Shown here: in pieces, positions 51,971 through 61,888 of the stretch
Numbering within the stretch: position 1 is the stretch's first letter
Layout of the letters: the number at the start of each line of letters is the position of its first letter
Origin: Aquidulcibacter paucihalophilus
GTDB taxonomy: Bacteria; Pseudomonadota; Alphaproteobacteria; Caulobacterales; Caulobacteraceae
Length of the DNA stretch: 64,000 nucleotides
Direction of reading: 5' to 3'
Assembly: GCA_030285985.1 (NCBI GenBank)
Contig: CP127384.1
Coordinates: 2,158,501-2,222,500 of the forward strand
Notes under the pieces: model-generated
What the model saw: only the letters and a program-made list of their open reading frames with translations
The model's database searches: none
Told to the model about the DNA's origin: nothing
Program-made: the position numbers and the translations under genes

Positions 51971-53274
51971 GCCTCGCCCTGCCGCGCGGCCCGCATCGCC
52001 GCCCAGCGTTCCAGCCGTTCCTTGACCTTGGCCTCATGCCCCTCGCCTTTCGGGGCGTAGAACACGCGGCGCTCCATCCCGTCGGGGAAGAAGTTGGCAC
52101 CGGAGAAACCTTCCGGCGTATCGGGGTCGTACTGATAGCCCTGACCGTAGCCGAGCGACTTCATCAGCCTGGTCGGGGCGTTGCGGATGTGGGCCGGAGG
52201 CATCAGCGAACCGGTTTCGGCGGCCGCCCGTTTGGCCGCCTTGAAGGCCTCATAGACGCCGACCGACTTGGGCGCGGTGGCGAGATGGACGACGGCCTGG
52301 GCGAGGGCCAGTTCGCCTTCGGGAGAGCCGAGGAAGTCGTAGGTGTCCTTGGCGGCGTTGGCGACCAGCAGGGACAGAGGGTCCGCCTCGCCGATGTCCT
52401 CGACCGCCATGCGCACGATCCGGCGTGCCAGATAGAGCGGATCCTCGCCGCCGTTCAGCATCCGCGCCAGCCAGTAGAGGGCCGCGTCAGGGTCTGAGCC
52501 GCGAACAGATTTATGAAGCGCCGATATGAGGTTATAGTGTTCTTCTCTACTCTTGTCGTAAGCAGGCGCGCGCTTCTGCAGGATGCCGGCGAGCGCCTGC
52601 ACATCGAGCGGCTCGACCGAGGTCAGGTCGAATAGCACCTCTGACATGGTCAGCAGATAGCGGCCGTCCCCGTCCGCCAGGGCCAGCAGGGCGTGGCGCG
52701 ACTCCGGCGTCAGCGGCAGGGCCTTACCCTCCTGCGCCTCGGCTCGAATCAACAGTTGATCAAGCGCCGCATCGTCCAGTCGCTTGAGCACATAGACCTG
52801 CGACCGCGACAGCAACGCCCCGTTCAACTCGAACGACGGGTTCTCGGTCGTGGCCCCGACGAGGGTGACGATCCCCTCCTCCACGAAGGGCAGGAAACCG
52901 TCCTGCTGGGCGCGGTTGAAGCGGTGGATCTCGTCGACGAACAGCAGGGTCGACTGGCCGGCGGCGCGGCGCATGCGAGCGGCCTCGAAGGCCTTCTTCA
53001 GATCGGCGACACCGGAGAAGACGGCGCTGATCTGCTGGAACTGATAGCCCGCGGCCTGGGCCAGCAGGCGGGCGATGGTGGTCTTGCCGGTGCCCGGCGG
53101 CCCCCACAGGATCATCGACCCCAGACGGCCGGCCTCGACCATCCGGCGGATCGGTCCGCCCTCCCCCAGCAGATGATCCTGACCCACCACCTCCTCAAGC
53201 GTGCGGGGCCGCAGGCGATCGGCCAGCGGGGCGTCAGGGGGATGGATGCCGGAGGCTTCAAACAGGTCAGTCAT
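51967..53274 (-). CDS. rarA: Replication-associated recombination protein A
   Basis: 435 residues. Walker A WGPPGTGKTTIARLL (58-65 core), Walker B LLFVDEIHRFNRAQQDGFLP, and sensor GATTENPSFELNGALLSRSQ, then the RarA/MgsA C-terminal tetramerisation part (SVRGSDPDAALYWLARMLNG, GAYDFLGSPEGELALAQAV-like DTYDFLGSPEGELALAQAVV). It acts at stalled forks with SSB and clamp loader. No rarA operon with a serine tRNA synthetase or ftsK here. Confidence 0.93.
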   Translation of the reverse strand: MTDLFEASGIHPPDAPLADRLRPRTLEEVVGQDHLLGEGGPIRRMVEAGRLGSMILWGPPGTGKTTIARLLAQAAGYQFQQISAVFSGVADLKKAFEAARMRRAAGQSTLLFVDEIHRFNRAQQDGFLPFVEEGIVTLVGATTENPSFELNGALLSRSQVYVLKRLDDAALDQLLIRAEAQEGKALPLTPESRHALLALADGDGRYLLTMSEVLFDLTSVEPLDVQALAGILQKRAPAYDKSREEHYNLISALHKSVRGSDPDAALYWLARMLNGGEDPLYLARRIVRMAVEDIGEADPLSLLVANAAKDTYDFLGSPEGELALAQAVVHLATAPKSVGVYEAFKAAKRAAAETGSLMPPAHIRNAPTRLMKSLGYGQGYQYDPDTPEGFSGANFFPDGMERRVFYAPKGEGHEAKVKERLERWAAMRAARQGEA

Positions 53275-53344
53275 GGACGCTCACAGATAGGCGTTCCGGG
53301 CGCGCTTTTCACGCGTTAGTGTGGGGACGGCACAGGAGACCGAC

Positions 53345-53758
53345 ATGGCCGAACCCAACCTCATCCCGCCGGGCGGCGTCATCCCCTATCTGACCATACC
53401 GTCGCGAGGCGGCCAGGCGGCCGTGGAGTTCTATCGCGCGGCCTTCGGCGCCGAAGAGCTGTTTCGCAATCTGGCCGAAGACGGCGAGCGGCTGATGCAC
53501 AGCCGGCTGCTGATCAATGGCGGCCTGATCATGCTGTCGGATGAATTCCCCGAATATGGCCAGGAGGCCGACGTCGTCCCCAAGGGCATCGCCCTGCATC
53601 TGCAGGTCGATGACGCCGACGACTGGTGGGGGCGCGCCCTGCTGGCGGGCGGTATCCCGGTCATGCCCCTGGCCGATCAATTCTGGGGCGACCGCTACGG
53701 CCGGCTGATGGACCCGTTCGGCCACTGCTGGTCGATCGCGAGCCCGATCAAGGCCTAG
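53345..53758 (+). CDS. PhnB-like VOC protein
   Basis: 137 residues from the ATG of MAEPNLIPPGGVIPYLTIPS, with AGGAG seven bases before it. PhnB-type VOC: RGGQAAVEFYRAAFGAEELF, MHSRLLINGGLIMLSDEF and RYGRLMDPFGHCWSIASPIK. Function unknown; family is called a putative glyoxalase-like or demethylmenaquinone methyltransferase-like. Converges on the protease gene with a 7-bp gap. Confidence 0.85.
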   Translation: MAEPNLIPPGGVIPYLTIPSRGGQAAVEFYRAAFGAEELFRNLAEDGERLMHSRLLINGGLIMLSDEFPEYGQEADVVPKGIALHLQVDDADDWWGRALLAGGIPVMPLADQFWGDRYGRLMDPFGHCWSIASPIKA

Positions 53759-53765
53759 CTCCCCG

Positions 53766-55160
53766 TCAGCGCACCACCAGGACGCCGCGCTGTCCGCGGC
53801 GCTCGACCAGCAGCTGGGAGCCGCGCGGCAGGTTGGCCAGTTGCTGCGGCGAGGTCACCGGGCGGTCGTTGACCGCCATGATCACATCGCCGGTCTGCAG
53901 GCCGACGCCGCGCCGGGCATAGCTGTTGGACGCGACCCGACCGACCACGACCCCGCTGGCGAAGGGATCCCCGCCCAGGCTGTCGGCGAGGGCCGGATTG
54001 AGCGCCAGAACCTGCGCGCCGGTCAGGCCGCCCGACTGGATCACCATCGCCCCGTCTACATCTGCATCGCCGGGGAGGCGCTGGACGCGCGCATCGACGA
54101 CCAGCGGTCGGCCGTCGCGCAGCACGGACACGCGGACCGTCTCATTGGGCTCACGGGTGCCGACGCGGAAATTCAGACCGCCCTGGTCGTTGACCTCGGC
54201 GCCGTCGATAGCAGTGATGACGTCGCCCAGTTGCAGGCTGGCGCGGTCGCCGGGGCCGTTCGGCCAGACCTCGGTGACCACCAGACCCTGCGGCCGCTCA
54301 AGGCCGAGACTGCGGGCCATGTCGGCGCTGACGGTTTCGCCCTTCACGCCCAGCCAGGGGCGGATCACGGCCGTGGCACCGCCGACGGCGGAGTCCACCA
54401 CCCGACGCACCGCCGCGGCAGGCACGGCGAAGCCGACGCCCGAGGACGAGCCCGAACGGGAGAAGATGGCCGTGTTGATGCCGATCAGGTCGCCGTCCAT
54501 GTCGACCAGGGCGCCACCGGAATTGCCCGGATTGATGGCCGCATCGGTCTGGATGAAGGAGCCGCTGTCGGAAATGCCGGTCTCGGTCCGGTTCAGGGCC
54601 GAGATGATGCCGTTGGTCACCGTCTGGCCGACCCCGAACGGATTGCCGATGGCCAGGACCAGATCACCGACCTCCTGTTCCTCGCGGTCATCGATGTTCA
54701 GCGTCGGCAACCGCTCATTGACGCCTTCAAGCTGAAGCACGGCGATGTCGGAGCGCTCGTCGGCGAGGATGATGCGGGCGTCGAACTCGCGCCGGTCGTT
54801 CAGCACGACCTTGATCTGCTGCATGCCGTTGATGACGTGATAGTTGGTCACCACCACCCCGTCGGCCCGGACGATGACGCCCGATCCGACCGAACCCACC
54901 TGCTGGGCGCGGGGGCCCTGGCCGAACATCGACCAGAACGGGTCCTGGACCTGCTGGACGCCGCGCGCGGAGACATTGACCACGGCGGGCGCGGCGGTCC
55001 GCACCACGGGCGCGAAGCTGGACTTCATCGCCAGGGCATCGCCGGGGACGACGCGGTCGTCTGCGAAGACCCCGTCCTGGGCGACGCTGTCGGTCGGGTG
55101 GCCGAGGCCGGCAAGGATCAGGACGGCGGCGAGGGCGACGGCAGGTGTTTTCATGGTCAT
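53766..55160 (-). CDS. Periplasmic serine protease, DegP/DegQ (Do) type
   Basis: 464 residues; signal peptide (VALAAVLILAGLG, cleavage near SVAQ). Catalytic triad His108 (VTNYHVING), Asp138 (DERSDIAVLQL) and Ser214 (INPGNSGGALVDMDG). Two PDZ domains follow (PQGLVVTEVWPNGPGDRASL, and RRGVGLQTGDVIMAVNDRPV). Quality control of misfolded envelope proteins. Start at the first or third Met cannot be resolved. Confidence 0.92.
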   Translation of the reverse strand: MTMKTPAVALAAVLILAGLGHPTDSVAQDGVFADDRVVPGDALAMKSSFAPVVRTAAPAVVNVSARGVQQVQDPFWSMFGQGPRAQQVGSVGSGVIVRADGVVVTNYHVINGMQQIKVVLNDRREFDARIILADERSDIAVLQLEGVNERLPTLNIDDREEQEVGDLVLAIGNPFGVGQTVTNGIISALNRTETGISDSGSFIQTDAAINPGNSGGALVDMDGDLIGINTAIFSRSGSSSGVGFAVPAAAVRRVVDSAVGGATAVIRPWLGVKGETVSADMARSLGLERPQGLVVTEVWPNGPGDRASLQLGDVITAIDGAEVNDQGGLNFRVGTREPNETVRVSVLRDGRPLVVDARVQRLPGDADVDGAMVIQSGGLTGAQVLALNPALADSLGGDPFASGVVVGRVASNSYARRGVGLQTGDVIMAVNDRPVTSPQQLANLPRGSQLLVERRGQRGVLVVR

Positions 55161-55215
55161 CCGGCAGGTCAGGAGAACGAAAGCACCGCTATTCCGCTCC
55201 GGATTCTGGACCGTA

Positions 55216-56550
55216 TCAAGGCATCGGAGCCGGCCCGGCGGCTGCCGATTCCTGACGCTCGGCCTGACGGCCCACCCACCAGCCGATCAGCGCCGCCAGC
55301 AACAGGGCGACGGCGGCCAGATAGAAGGCCAGGCCCGGATCGGTCAGGAGCCGCACGGCGGCGCGCTGGACCCCGTCGGATGCGAAGGCCAGCGTCTCCG
55401 CGATCCACAGCCGCGTGCCGATCGCGCCGTCGCCCACCGAGAAGGAATAGACCCAGCCGAAGAACAGCGGCGACATGACCCCGGCGATGGAGGCGACGCT
55501 CATATTGGCGCCCTGGAGCTGGCCCTGTTCGTCCTCGCCGACCCGGCGCGTCATGAGGGATTGCAGGGTCGGCATGGCCAGGCCCCACAGGGCGTTGGGC
55601 AGCATGGCGAGGATGAACATCAGACCATCCGGGGCCCAGCCCATGGCCGCGATGCCGACCGTGCCGCCGACCAGGCCCAGGACCATGGTCATCCGGTCGC
55701 CCAGCCGTTTGACAACCGGCCCGACCAGAACCCCCTGCACCAGCATGTCCAGCACGCCGACAAGGGCCAGCAGCAGGCCGACCTCGCGCGGGCCCCAGCT
55801 GTAGCGGTAGGCGGCGTACAGGACGAAGACCGCCGAGAAGAGGTGGTGGGCGAAATAGAGCAGGAAATTCACGACCGCGAGGCCGCTGAGCTCGGTGTGC
55901 CGCTTCAACAGGATCAACGCGCCGACGGGATTGGCCCGCTTCCAGCCGAACGCCATCCGCTTCTCGACGGGCAGGCTCTCGGGCAGGACCAGCAGGCCAT
56001 AGAAGAAGGCCACGGCCGACAGGGCGGCGGCGAACCAGAACGGAACCCGCGGCCCGAATTCGCCGAGGAAACCGCCGAAAATCGGCCCCAGCACGAAGCC
56101 GGCGGAGAAGGCCGCGCCGATCAGGCCATAGGCGCGGGCGCGTTTCTCCGGGGCGGTGATGTCGGCCATATAGGCATAGACGGTGGTGAAGCTGGACGAG
56201 GTGATGCCGGCGATGATCCGCCCCAGCGCCAGCCACCAAAGGTCCGGTGCCACGGCCATGAGCACATAGTCGAGCGCCAGGCCGGCGCAGCTGATCAGGA
56301 TCACAGGCCGCCGGCCGTACTGGTCCGACAACGAGCCGATGATCGGCGAGCAGATGAACTGCATCCCGGCCCACAGAGCCACGAAGACGCCATTGATGAT
56401 GCCCGCCTGGGCGTTGGAGCCGACGAAATCCTCGATCAAGCCGGGCAGCACCGGAATGATGATCCCCATGGCCACGATATCGAGCACCGCCGTCACGAAG
56501 ATGAAGGCGAGCGCGGCGCGGTGGGAACGGAGGCGGGACAGGGCGGACAT
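55216..56550 (-). CDS. MFS transporter, TetA-like
   Basis: 444 residues, twelve helices. Motif A GSLSDQYGRRPVILISC between helices 2 and 3; start MSALSRLRSHRAALAFIFVT; TAVLDIVAMGIIIPVLPGLI is close to the class A tetracycline/H+ antiporter group (TCR/Tet family). Substrate cannot be told. Loops such as RRVGEDEQGQLQGANMSVAS are typical. No adjacent TetR-type regulator. Confidence 0.88.
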   Translation of the reverse strand: MSALSRLRSHRAALAFIFVTAVLDIVAMGIIIPVLPGLIEDFVGSNAQAGIINGVFVALWAGMQFICSPIIGSLSDQYGRRPVILISCAGLALDYVLMAVAPDLWWLALGRIIAGITSSSFTTVYAYMADITAPEKRARAYGLIGAAFSAGFVLGPIFGGFLGEFGPRVPFWFAAALSAVAFFYGLLVLPESLPVEKRMAFGWKRANPVGALILLKRHTELSGLAVVNFLLYFAHHLFSAVFVLYAAYRYSWGPREVGLLLALVGVLDMLVQGVLVGPVVKRLGDRMTMVLGLVGGTVGIAAMGWAPDGLMFILAMLPNALWGLAMPTLQSLMTRRVGEDEQGQLQGANMSVASIAGVMSPLFFGWVYSFSVGDGAIGTRLWIAETLAFASDGVQRAAVRLLTDPGLAFYLAAVALLLAALIGWWVGRQAERQESAAAGPAPMP

Positions 56551-56631
56551 GGGGCTTTCCGGGCGGGAGGGCCTTCTAGCGGACGCGTGCGTCGGCGTCA
56601 GCCCCGTGGCACACTGACGACGGAGGCCACC

Positions 56632-57024
56632 ATGACCAACTTCCTTCAGGTGACGCCGTTCCTGCACGTCGCGGACCTGCAGAAGGCGCTGGACTTCTTC
56701 ACCGACATCCTCGGCTTCACCGTGCCTTTCCGGCAGCCGGGCTACGCCTACATCCATCGCGAGACGGTCGGATTTCGTCTGTTACAGGCGGAGGACGGCG
56801 AGGCGACGCCGGGCCATCGGCGTTTCGCCTACTATATCGACGTGCGCGACGTGGACGCCCTTTACGCCGAGCTGAAGCCGAAGCTCGACACCCTGCCCCC
56901 CGGCGACGTGCACGGTCCGGCGGACAAGCCCTATGGCCAGCGCGAACTGCTGGTCCTCGCTCCCGACGGGGAGTTGATCTGCTTCGGCATGGCCATCGCG
57001 CAAGCCGAGGTTGCGAAAGCTTAA
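56632..57024 (+). CDS. VOC-family (bleomycin-resistance-like) protein
   Basis: 130 residues; ATG with GGAGG seven bases upstream. Motifs TPFLHVADLQKALDFFTDIL, YIHRETVGFRLLQ and QRELLVLAPDGELICFGMAI. The last of several VOC proteins in this window. It may bind a small aromatic or act as a metal-dependent enzyme; not tellable. Separated by 48 bp from the ABC exporter, same strand. Confidence 0.85.
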   Translation: MTNFLQVTPFLHVADLQKALDFFTDILGFTVPFRQPGYAYIHRETVGFRLLQAEDGEATPGHRRFAYYIDVRDVDALYAELKPKLDTLPPGDVHGPADKPYGQRELLVLAPDGELICFGMAIAQAEVAKA

Positions 57025-57072
57025 TGCCGTGACGGCTTGCGCCGCGCCGCTCGGCGAGGCCAAGCTGCGTGC

Positions 57073-57984
57073 ATGACAGCCGTGATCGAAACGCGTGGGC
57101 TCACCAAGACCTACGGAACCGTCCGCGCCCTCGACGGGCTGGATCTCTCCATACCGCGAGGCGGGGTGTATGGCGTGCTGGGGCCCAACGGGGCCGGCAA
57201 GTCGACCCTGTTCCGCATCCTGCTGGGCCTGATCCGGCCCACGGAAGGATCGGCGGCGGTGATGGGCGGGGCTGTGGGCCAGGTCGCGTCCATGCGGCGC
57301 ATGGGCTCGATGATCGAGACGCCGCGCTTCCCGCCCTACATGACCGCGCGCCAGGTGCTGCGCTGGCTGGCGCTGGAACACGGCGTGGGTGCCGAGGTGG
57401 ACATTCCCGGCTGGCTGGAACGCGTCGGCCTGACCGAAGCCGCCGACCGCAAGGTCAAGGGCTTCTCGGTCGGCATGCTGCAAAGGCTGGGCGTCGCCGC
57501 CGCGCTGATGAGCAAGCCGGAGCTGGTAATTCTGGATGAACCCACCAGCGGCATGGACCCGCCCGGCATCCAGGAGATGCGCGCCCTGATCCGGTCGCTC
57601 GCCGACAACGACGGCGTGACCGTGGTCCTGGCCAGCCATCAGTTGCAGGAGGTGCAACGCATCTGCGACCGCGTGGCGATCATGCACAAGGGGCGGCTGG
57701 TGCGCGAAGGCGCGGTCAGCGAGCTGACGGCGTCCGGCGAGCAACTGCGCCTGTCGGTGAAGCCTGCCGAGCAGGTCCTCAGCATCCTCGGTGCCCGCGG
57801 TTCGCGGGACGGTGCCGGCGTGCTGGCCAACGTCCCCCGCGCCGAGGGCCCCTCCCTGATCCGCGCGCTCGTGGAAGCAGGGATCGAGATCGACGAGGCC
57901 CGCTGGGTTGGTGCCGATCTGGAAAGCGTCTTCTTCACCGAAACCGGCTCTGTCCGCGCCCCGGAGGCCCCCCATGCTGGCTGA
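57073..57984 (+). CDS. ABC transporter ATP-binding protein, BcrA-type
   Basis: 303 residues from the ATG of MTAVIETRGLTKTYG. Walker A LGPNGAGKSTLFRILLGLIR, signature-like segment KGFSVGMLQRLGVAAALMSK (SVGMLQ in place of LSGGQ, as in BcrA-type subunits), Walker B VILDEPTSGMDPPG and H-loop VLASHQL. Powers the permease encoded next, with which it overlaps by 11 nt. Confidence 0.92.
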   Translation: MTAVIETRGLTKTYGTVRALDGLDLSIPRGGVYGVLGPNGAGKSTLFRILLGLIRPTEGSAAVMGGAVGQVASMRRMGSMIETPRFPPYMTARQVLRWLALEHGVGAEVDIPGWLERVGLTEAADRKVKGFSVGMLQRLGVAAALMSKPELVILDEPTSGMDPPGIQEMRALIRSLADNDGVTVVLASHQLQEVQRICDRVAIMHKGRLVREGAVSELTASGEQLRLSVKPAEQVLSILGARGSRDGAGVLANVPRAEGPSLIRALVEAGIEIDEARWVGADLESVFFTETGSVRAPEAPHAG

Positions 57985-58834
57985 TGCAATCCGGGCCGAG
58001 GTCTACCGGTTCTCGCTCAACCGGATGCAGGTGTTCGTCAGCGTCGTGCTGACGCCCCTGCTGTTCGCGGTCGGCGGCGTCTTCTTCCACATGATCAGCA
58101 AGTCCAAGGGCGAGGAGGCCGCCCAGGCGGCCGGACTGACCCTCCCCGCCTCGACCGAGGCCGTGAATCTGGCTGAGGCCTTCTCGTTCGCGGCTGCGGG
58201 CAGCGCCAACGGTGTGATCCTGATCTGCATGCTGATCGGCGCGGCGACCATCTATGCCGGCGACTACCGCTGGGAGTCATGGCGGCTGATCAGCGCGCGC
58301 AACGACCGTATCTCGCTGATCCTCGCCAAGGTCGGACTGGTCAAGCTGCTGGCGATCGCCGTGAGCCTCACGTTCCTGGCCGCCAGCTTCGTTTTCGGGA
58401 TTGCCCAGGCGGTGATCTATGACCGCGGCATGAGCTTCTCGATGGACGGCGCTGAAGCCGGGCAAGCCGCCCTCGTCTGGCTGTTGTCCTATGTGCGCAT
58501 CGTCCAGTTCACGATGATCGCCCTGCTGACGGCGGTGATGACCCGCTCGCTGCTGGCCGCGCTGTTCGTGCCCTGGGCCCTCGGCTTTGTTCAGGGGATC
58601 ATCGGCACCGCCATGCCGCTGCTGGGTTGGGAGCCGCAGATGTGGCTGCCGCAGCTGCTCCTGCCGGGTCTGGCCTATGACACCCTGAAGGCCGCCGTGG
58701 CACCCGGTGCCCTGGCCGCGCCTCTCACGGATGAGACAGTGTGGCGTTCGCTGACCGGGCTGGCGCTGTGGACGATCCTGCCGCTGATCGGTGCCCTGGC
58801 CTGGTTCCGGAAGCAGGACCTGTCGAAGGAATAG
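57974..58834 (+). CDS. ABC transporter permease
   Basis: 286 residues, six helices, starting MLADAIRAEVYRFSLNRMQV inside the ATPase gene's end. Helices include VFVSVVLTPLLFAVGGVFFH, GVILICMLIGAATIYAGDY, AIAVSLTFLAASFVFGIAQA and ALFVPWALGFVQGIIGTAM. ABC-2 subfamily 5 (Bcr-like) layout. A toxin/antibiotic-type exporter or related function; the substrate is unknown. Confidence 0.85.
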   Translation: MLADAIRAEVYRFSLNRMQVFVSVVLTPLLFAVGGVFFHMISKSKGEEAAQAAGLTLPASTEAVNLAEAFSFAAAGSANGVILICMLIGAATIYAGDYRWESWRLISARNDRISLILAKVGLVKLLAIAVSLTFLAASFVFGIAQAVIYDRGMSFSMDGAEAGQAALVWLLSYVRIVQFTMIALLTAVMTRSLLAALFVPWALGFVQGIIGTAMPLLGWEPQMWLPQLLLPGLAYDTLKAAVAPGALAAPLTDETVWRSLTGLALWTILPLIGALAWFRKQDLSKE

Positions 58835-58898
58835 CCGTCAGAGCGGCATTTCTGTCCGGGCGCAGCAGGGTGTCCCGGGCGGCGGCGGGGCCGGCCGT

Positions 58899-59270
58899 TC
58901 AGCCCCGCGCAGCGAGGCGGGTCTCAAACGCAGCCAGATCCGGCACGAACCAGACCCGGTCGCCGGCGTTGGACTCGCGCACGAAGTCTCGAAGGGCGTC
59001 GCTTGCCGCCGTCTCGGCCGATACGTCTCCGACGATCGCCAACCGAACGCGGTAGTTGACGAATTTCAGGATCACCGCGCCGGCCAGCCCGGTTCTCAAC
59101 TTGAGAAAGTCTTCGCTCAGCCGGGCCGTGGGCAGAGCCAGACAGTCGACCTCCTGTCCCCAGAGGCTGCCCACCAGATCGAGAGCGTCAGCCTCGCTGG
59201 AAAGACGCGGCCCGTCTGGCGTGCACAGCAGCACGGCGCACCCGGCCACTTTCCTGATCTCGTCGCTCAT
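58899..59270 (-). CDS. DUF4180 family protein
   Basis: 123 residues: LDLVGSLWGQEVDCLALPTA, LSEDFLKLRTGLAGAVILKF, then VNYRVRLAIVGDVSAETAAS and GDRVWFVPDLAAFETRL. This matches DUF4180, an alpha/beta family of unknown function often encoded with regulators. No signal or membrane helix. It lies downstream of rplQ, beyond its terminator, and converges on the ABC permease gene. Confidence 0.85.
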   Translation of the reverse strand: MSDEIRKVAGCAVLLCTPDGPRLSSEADALDLVGSLWGQEVDCLALPTARLSEDFLKLRTGLAGAVILKFVNYRVRLAIVGDVSAETAASDALRDFVRESNAGDRVWFVPDLAAFETRLAARG

Positions 59271-59295
59271 ACCGATCGCGCCTTTCCGGAAACGA

Positions 59296-59330
59296 AAGAG
59301 GGCGGCCGGTTTGCACCGGCCGCCCTTTTC
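59296..59330 (-). terminator. Terminator hairpin after rplQ
   Basis: GGGCGGCCGGT (59300-59310) and ACCGGCCGCCC (59315-59325) form an 11-bp stem with a 4-nt loop. On the minus strand it is followed by TCTTTCG, and on the plus strand by TTTT. Sits just past the rplQ stop and marks the end of the ribosomal operon. Confidence 0.75.
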
Positions 59331-59353
59331 TCAAGCCCCTGACGGGAAGCGGC

Positions 59354-59773
59354 TTACGCTTCTTCGTCGCCCTCGATCGCATAGACCGGACCCGAGTCCA
59401 GGCCCTTGGCGGCGGTGTCGCGATCGACGAACTCGATCACGGCCATCGCGGCGTTGTCGCCGTGACGGTAGCCGGCCTTCATGATGCGGATGTAGCCGCC
59501 GTTACGGTCGGCGTAGCGCGGGCCGATCGTTTCGAACAGCTTGCCCACCTGCGGCACGTCACGGACGTGGCTGATGGCCTGACGACGCGCGTGCAGATCG
59601 CCTTTCTTGGCGAGCGTGACCAGCTTCTCGACGAAGGGACGCAGTTCCTTCGCCTTGGGAAGCGTGGTCGTGATCTGCTCATGCTTGATCAGCGACGCAG
59701 CCATGTTGGCGAACATGGCGGTCCGGTGTGCGCTCGTACGACCGAGCTTGCGATAGGCGGCGCCGTGGCGCAT
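59354..59773 (-). CDS. rplQ: 50S ribosomal protein L17
   Basis: 139 residues: [20 protein letters not shown] and [20 protein letters not shown], the standard L17 pattern, with an acidic C-terminal extension ([12 protein letters not shown]). Last gene of the ribosomal/secY operon, followed by the terminator hairpin. Confidence 0.97.
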   Translation of the reverse strand: MRHGAAYRKLGRTSAHRTAMFANMAASLIKHEQITTTLPKAKELRPFVEKLVTLAKKGDLHARRQAISHVRDVPQVGKLFETIGPRYADRNGGYIRIMKAGYRHGDNAAMAVIEFVDRDTAAKGLDSGPVYAIEGDEEA

Positions 59774-59875
59774 CGGGGTCTCTCCTACTCACCCTGGTTT
59801 CCGGAGCACCGGACCTGGGGTTCTCACATTCTAACCGCTCCGCGATCCGGATGGATCAAGGGCGGAGGGTTGAAA

Positions 59876-60895
59876 CTAGATCTGGTCGTCGAACTTCTTG
59901 GCCAAGTCTTCGATGTTTTCGGGCGGCCAGTTCGGCACATCCATGCCGAGCGAGAGGCCCATCGTCGCGAGAACTTCCTTGATCTCGTTCAGCGACTTGC
60001 GGCCGAAGTTCGGGGTGCGAAGCATTTCGCCCTCGGTCTTCTGGATCAGGTCGCCGATGTAGACGATGTTGTCGTTCTTCAGGCAGTTGGCGGAACGCAC
60101 CGACAGTTCCAGCTCGTCCACCTTCTTCAGCAGGGCCGGGTTGAAGGGCAGGTCCGGCTTGCCGTCGATGGCTTCCACGGCCTTCTTGGGCTCGTCGAAG
60201 GTGATGAAGATCTGGAGCTGGTCCTGGAGGATGCGCGAGGCGTAGGCCACGGCGTCCACCGGCGAAACAGCGCCGTTGGTTTCGACCTCGAGGATCAGCT
60301 TGTCATAGTCCAGCGACTGGCCCTGACGGGTGGGCTCGACGCGATAGGCGACGCGCTTGACCGGCGAATACAGGGCGTCGACGGCGATCAGGCCGATCGG
60401 CGCGTCTTCCGGACGGTTCAGCTCGGAGGCGACATAGCCCTTGCCGTTCTGGACGGTCAGTTCCATGCGCACCGAAGCGCCCTCGTCCAGCGTGCAGATC
60501 ACGTGGTCGGGGTTCAGCACCTCGATGTCCGCGGGGACGTCGATCTGGCCGGCCGTGACGGCACCGGGGCCCGTGGCGCGCAGGGTCATGCGCTTGGGGC
60601 CTTCAGCGTGCATGCGCAGCGCCAGTTGCTTGATGTTCAGCACGATGTCGACGACGTCTTCCCGCACGCCTTCCAGCGAGGAGAATTCGTGGACGACGCC
60701 GTCGATCTGGATCGCGGTCACGGCGGCGCCTTGCAGCGACGACAGGAGAACGCGACGCAGGGCATTGCCGAGCGTCACGCCGAAGCCGCGTTCCAGGGGC
60801 TCAGCAACCAGGCGCGACTTGCGCTGCGGGTCGGAGCTCGCCTCGATCTGCGGCTTCTCGGGACGGATCAGCTCTTGCCAGTTACGTTCGATCAT
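59876..60895 (-). CDS. rpoA: RNA polymerase alpha subunit
   Basis: 339 residues. N-terminal dimerisation domain ([40 protein letters not shown]) and the C-terminal DNA-contact domain with helix-hairpin-helix ([40 protein letters not shown]). Scaffolds the polymerase core. Typical length. Confidence 0.98.
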   Translation of the reverse strand: MIERNWQELIRPEKPQIEASSDPQRKSRLVAEPLERGFGVTLGNALRRVLLSSLQGAAVTAIQIDGVVHEFSSLEGVREDVVDIVLNIKQLALRMHAEGPKRMTLRATGPGAVTAGQIDVPADIEVLNPDHVICTLDEGASVRMELTVQNGKGYVASELNRPEDAPIGLIAVDALYSPVKRVAYRVEPTRQGQSLDYDKLILEVETNGAVSPVDAVAYASRILQDQLQIFITFDEPKKAVEAIDGKPDLPFNPALLKKVDELELSVRSANCLKNDNIVYIGDLIQKTEGEMLRTPNFGRKSLNEIKEVLATMGLSLGMDVPNWPPENIEDLAKKFDDQI

Positions 60896-60982
60896 GGGTG
60901 TCCCTCGAAAACGGAGCGCCGGTCCCTCGCCCCTCGTCAGGCGCGCCAGGACCGGCGGAATAGATAGTCAGTCGCAGTTCGC

Positions 60983-61372
60983 TTAGACGCGGCGGCGCTT
61001 GGGCGGACGGCAACCGTTGTGCGGCATCGGCGTGACGTCGCGGATGGTGGTGATGGTCAGGCCGACCGACTGCAGGGCACGCAGGGCCGACTCACGGCCG
61101 GAGCCGGGACCCGAGACGTTGACTTCCAGCGTCTTGACGCCGTGTTCCTGGGCCTTCTTGCCCGCGTCTTCGGCGGCCATCTGGGCGGCGTACGGGGTCG
61201 ATTTGCGCGAACCCTTGAAGCCCATGTGTCCGGCCGACGACCACGAGATCGCGTTGCCCTGGGCATCGGTGATCGTGATCATGGTGTTGTTGAAGGACGC
61301 ATTCACGTGGGCGACGCCCGAGGTGATGTTCTTGCGCTCGCGCTTCTTTACGCGACCCGGTTCCTTGGCCAT
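60983..61372 (-). CDS. rpsK: 30S ribosomal protein S11
   Basis: 129 residues: [40 protein letters not shown] and the C-terminal [20 protein letters not shown]. Ribosomal platform of the small subunit. Confidence 0.98.
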   Translation of the reverse strand: MAKEPGRVKKRERKNITSGVAHVNASFNNTMITITDAQGNAISWSSAGHMGFKGSRKSTPYAAQMAAEDAGKKAQEHGVKTLEVNVSGPGSGRESALRALQSVGLTITTIRDVTPMPHNGCRPPKRRRV

Positions 61373-61381
61373 GTGTCTGTC

Positions 61382-61750
61382 TTACTTCTTCTTGCCGGCG
61401 ATCGGCTTGGCGGGACCCTTGCGGGTGCGGGCGTTGGTGTGGGTGCGCTGGCCGCGGACCGGCAGGCCCTTGCGGTGACGCAGGCCGCGGTAGCAGGCCA
61501 GGTCCATCAGACGCTTGATGTTCATGGACGTCTCGCGGCGCAGATCGCCCTCGACGGTGTGATCGCGGTCGATGGTCTCGCGGATCTGCAGCACCTCAGC
61601 GTCGGTCAGCTGGTTCACCCGACGGGCGGATTCGATACCGACCTTCGAGGTGATTTCCTTGGCGGCGTGGGCGCCGATGCCATGGATGTACTGCAGCGCG
61701 ATCTCTACGCGCTTGTTGGTCGGGATGTTGACACCAGCGATACGGGCCAC
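61382..61750 (-). CDS. rpsM: 30S ribosomal protein S13
   Basis: 122 residues from a GTG giving (M)[19 protein letters not shown], the universal S13 start, with GGAGA six bases upstream. The open frame extends 16 codons further upstream but that is not part of the protein. Ends AKPIAGKKK. Head of the small subunit. Confidence 0.97.
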   Translation of the reverse strand: MARIAGVNIPTNKRVEIALQYIHGIGAHAAKEITSKVGIESARRVNQLTDAEVLQIRETIDRDHTVEGDLRRETSMNIKRLMDLACYRGLRHRKGLPVRGQRTHTNARTRKGPAKPIAGKKK

Positions 61751-61888
61751 GAAGCTCTCCAGATACGCGTTGACGGACGCAACAAACGCTCCGGTCAACA
61801 GACCAGGAGCGCCGACGTCCTTCGCGGAAGCGCGCCTTATACAGGGGATTCACGGCTCGTCAACGGTTGTCGGCCGCCCCGGACGGTC

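Noticed and set aside
53841-57024. Long overlapping plus-strand frames opposite the protease and MFS genes
   Set aside because: Antisense shadows; only the C-terminal 130 residues (56632-57024) correspond to a real VOC gene, with its own ATG and ribosome-binding site.
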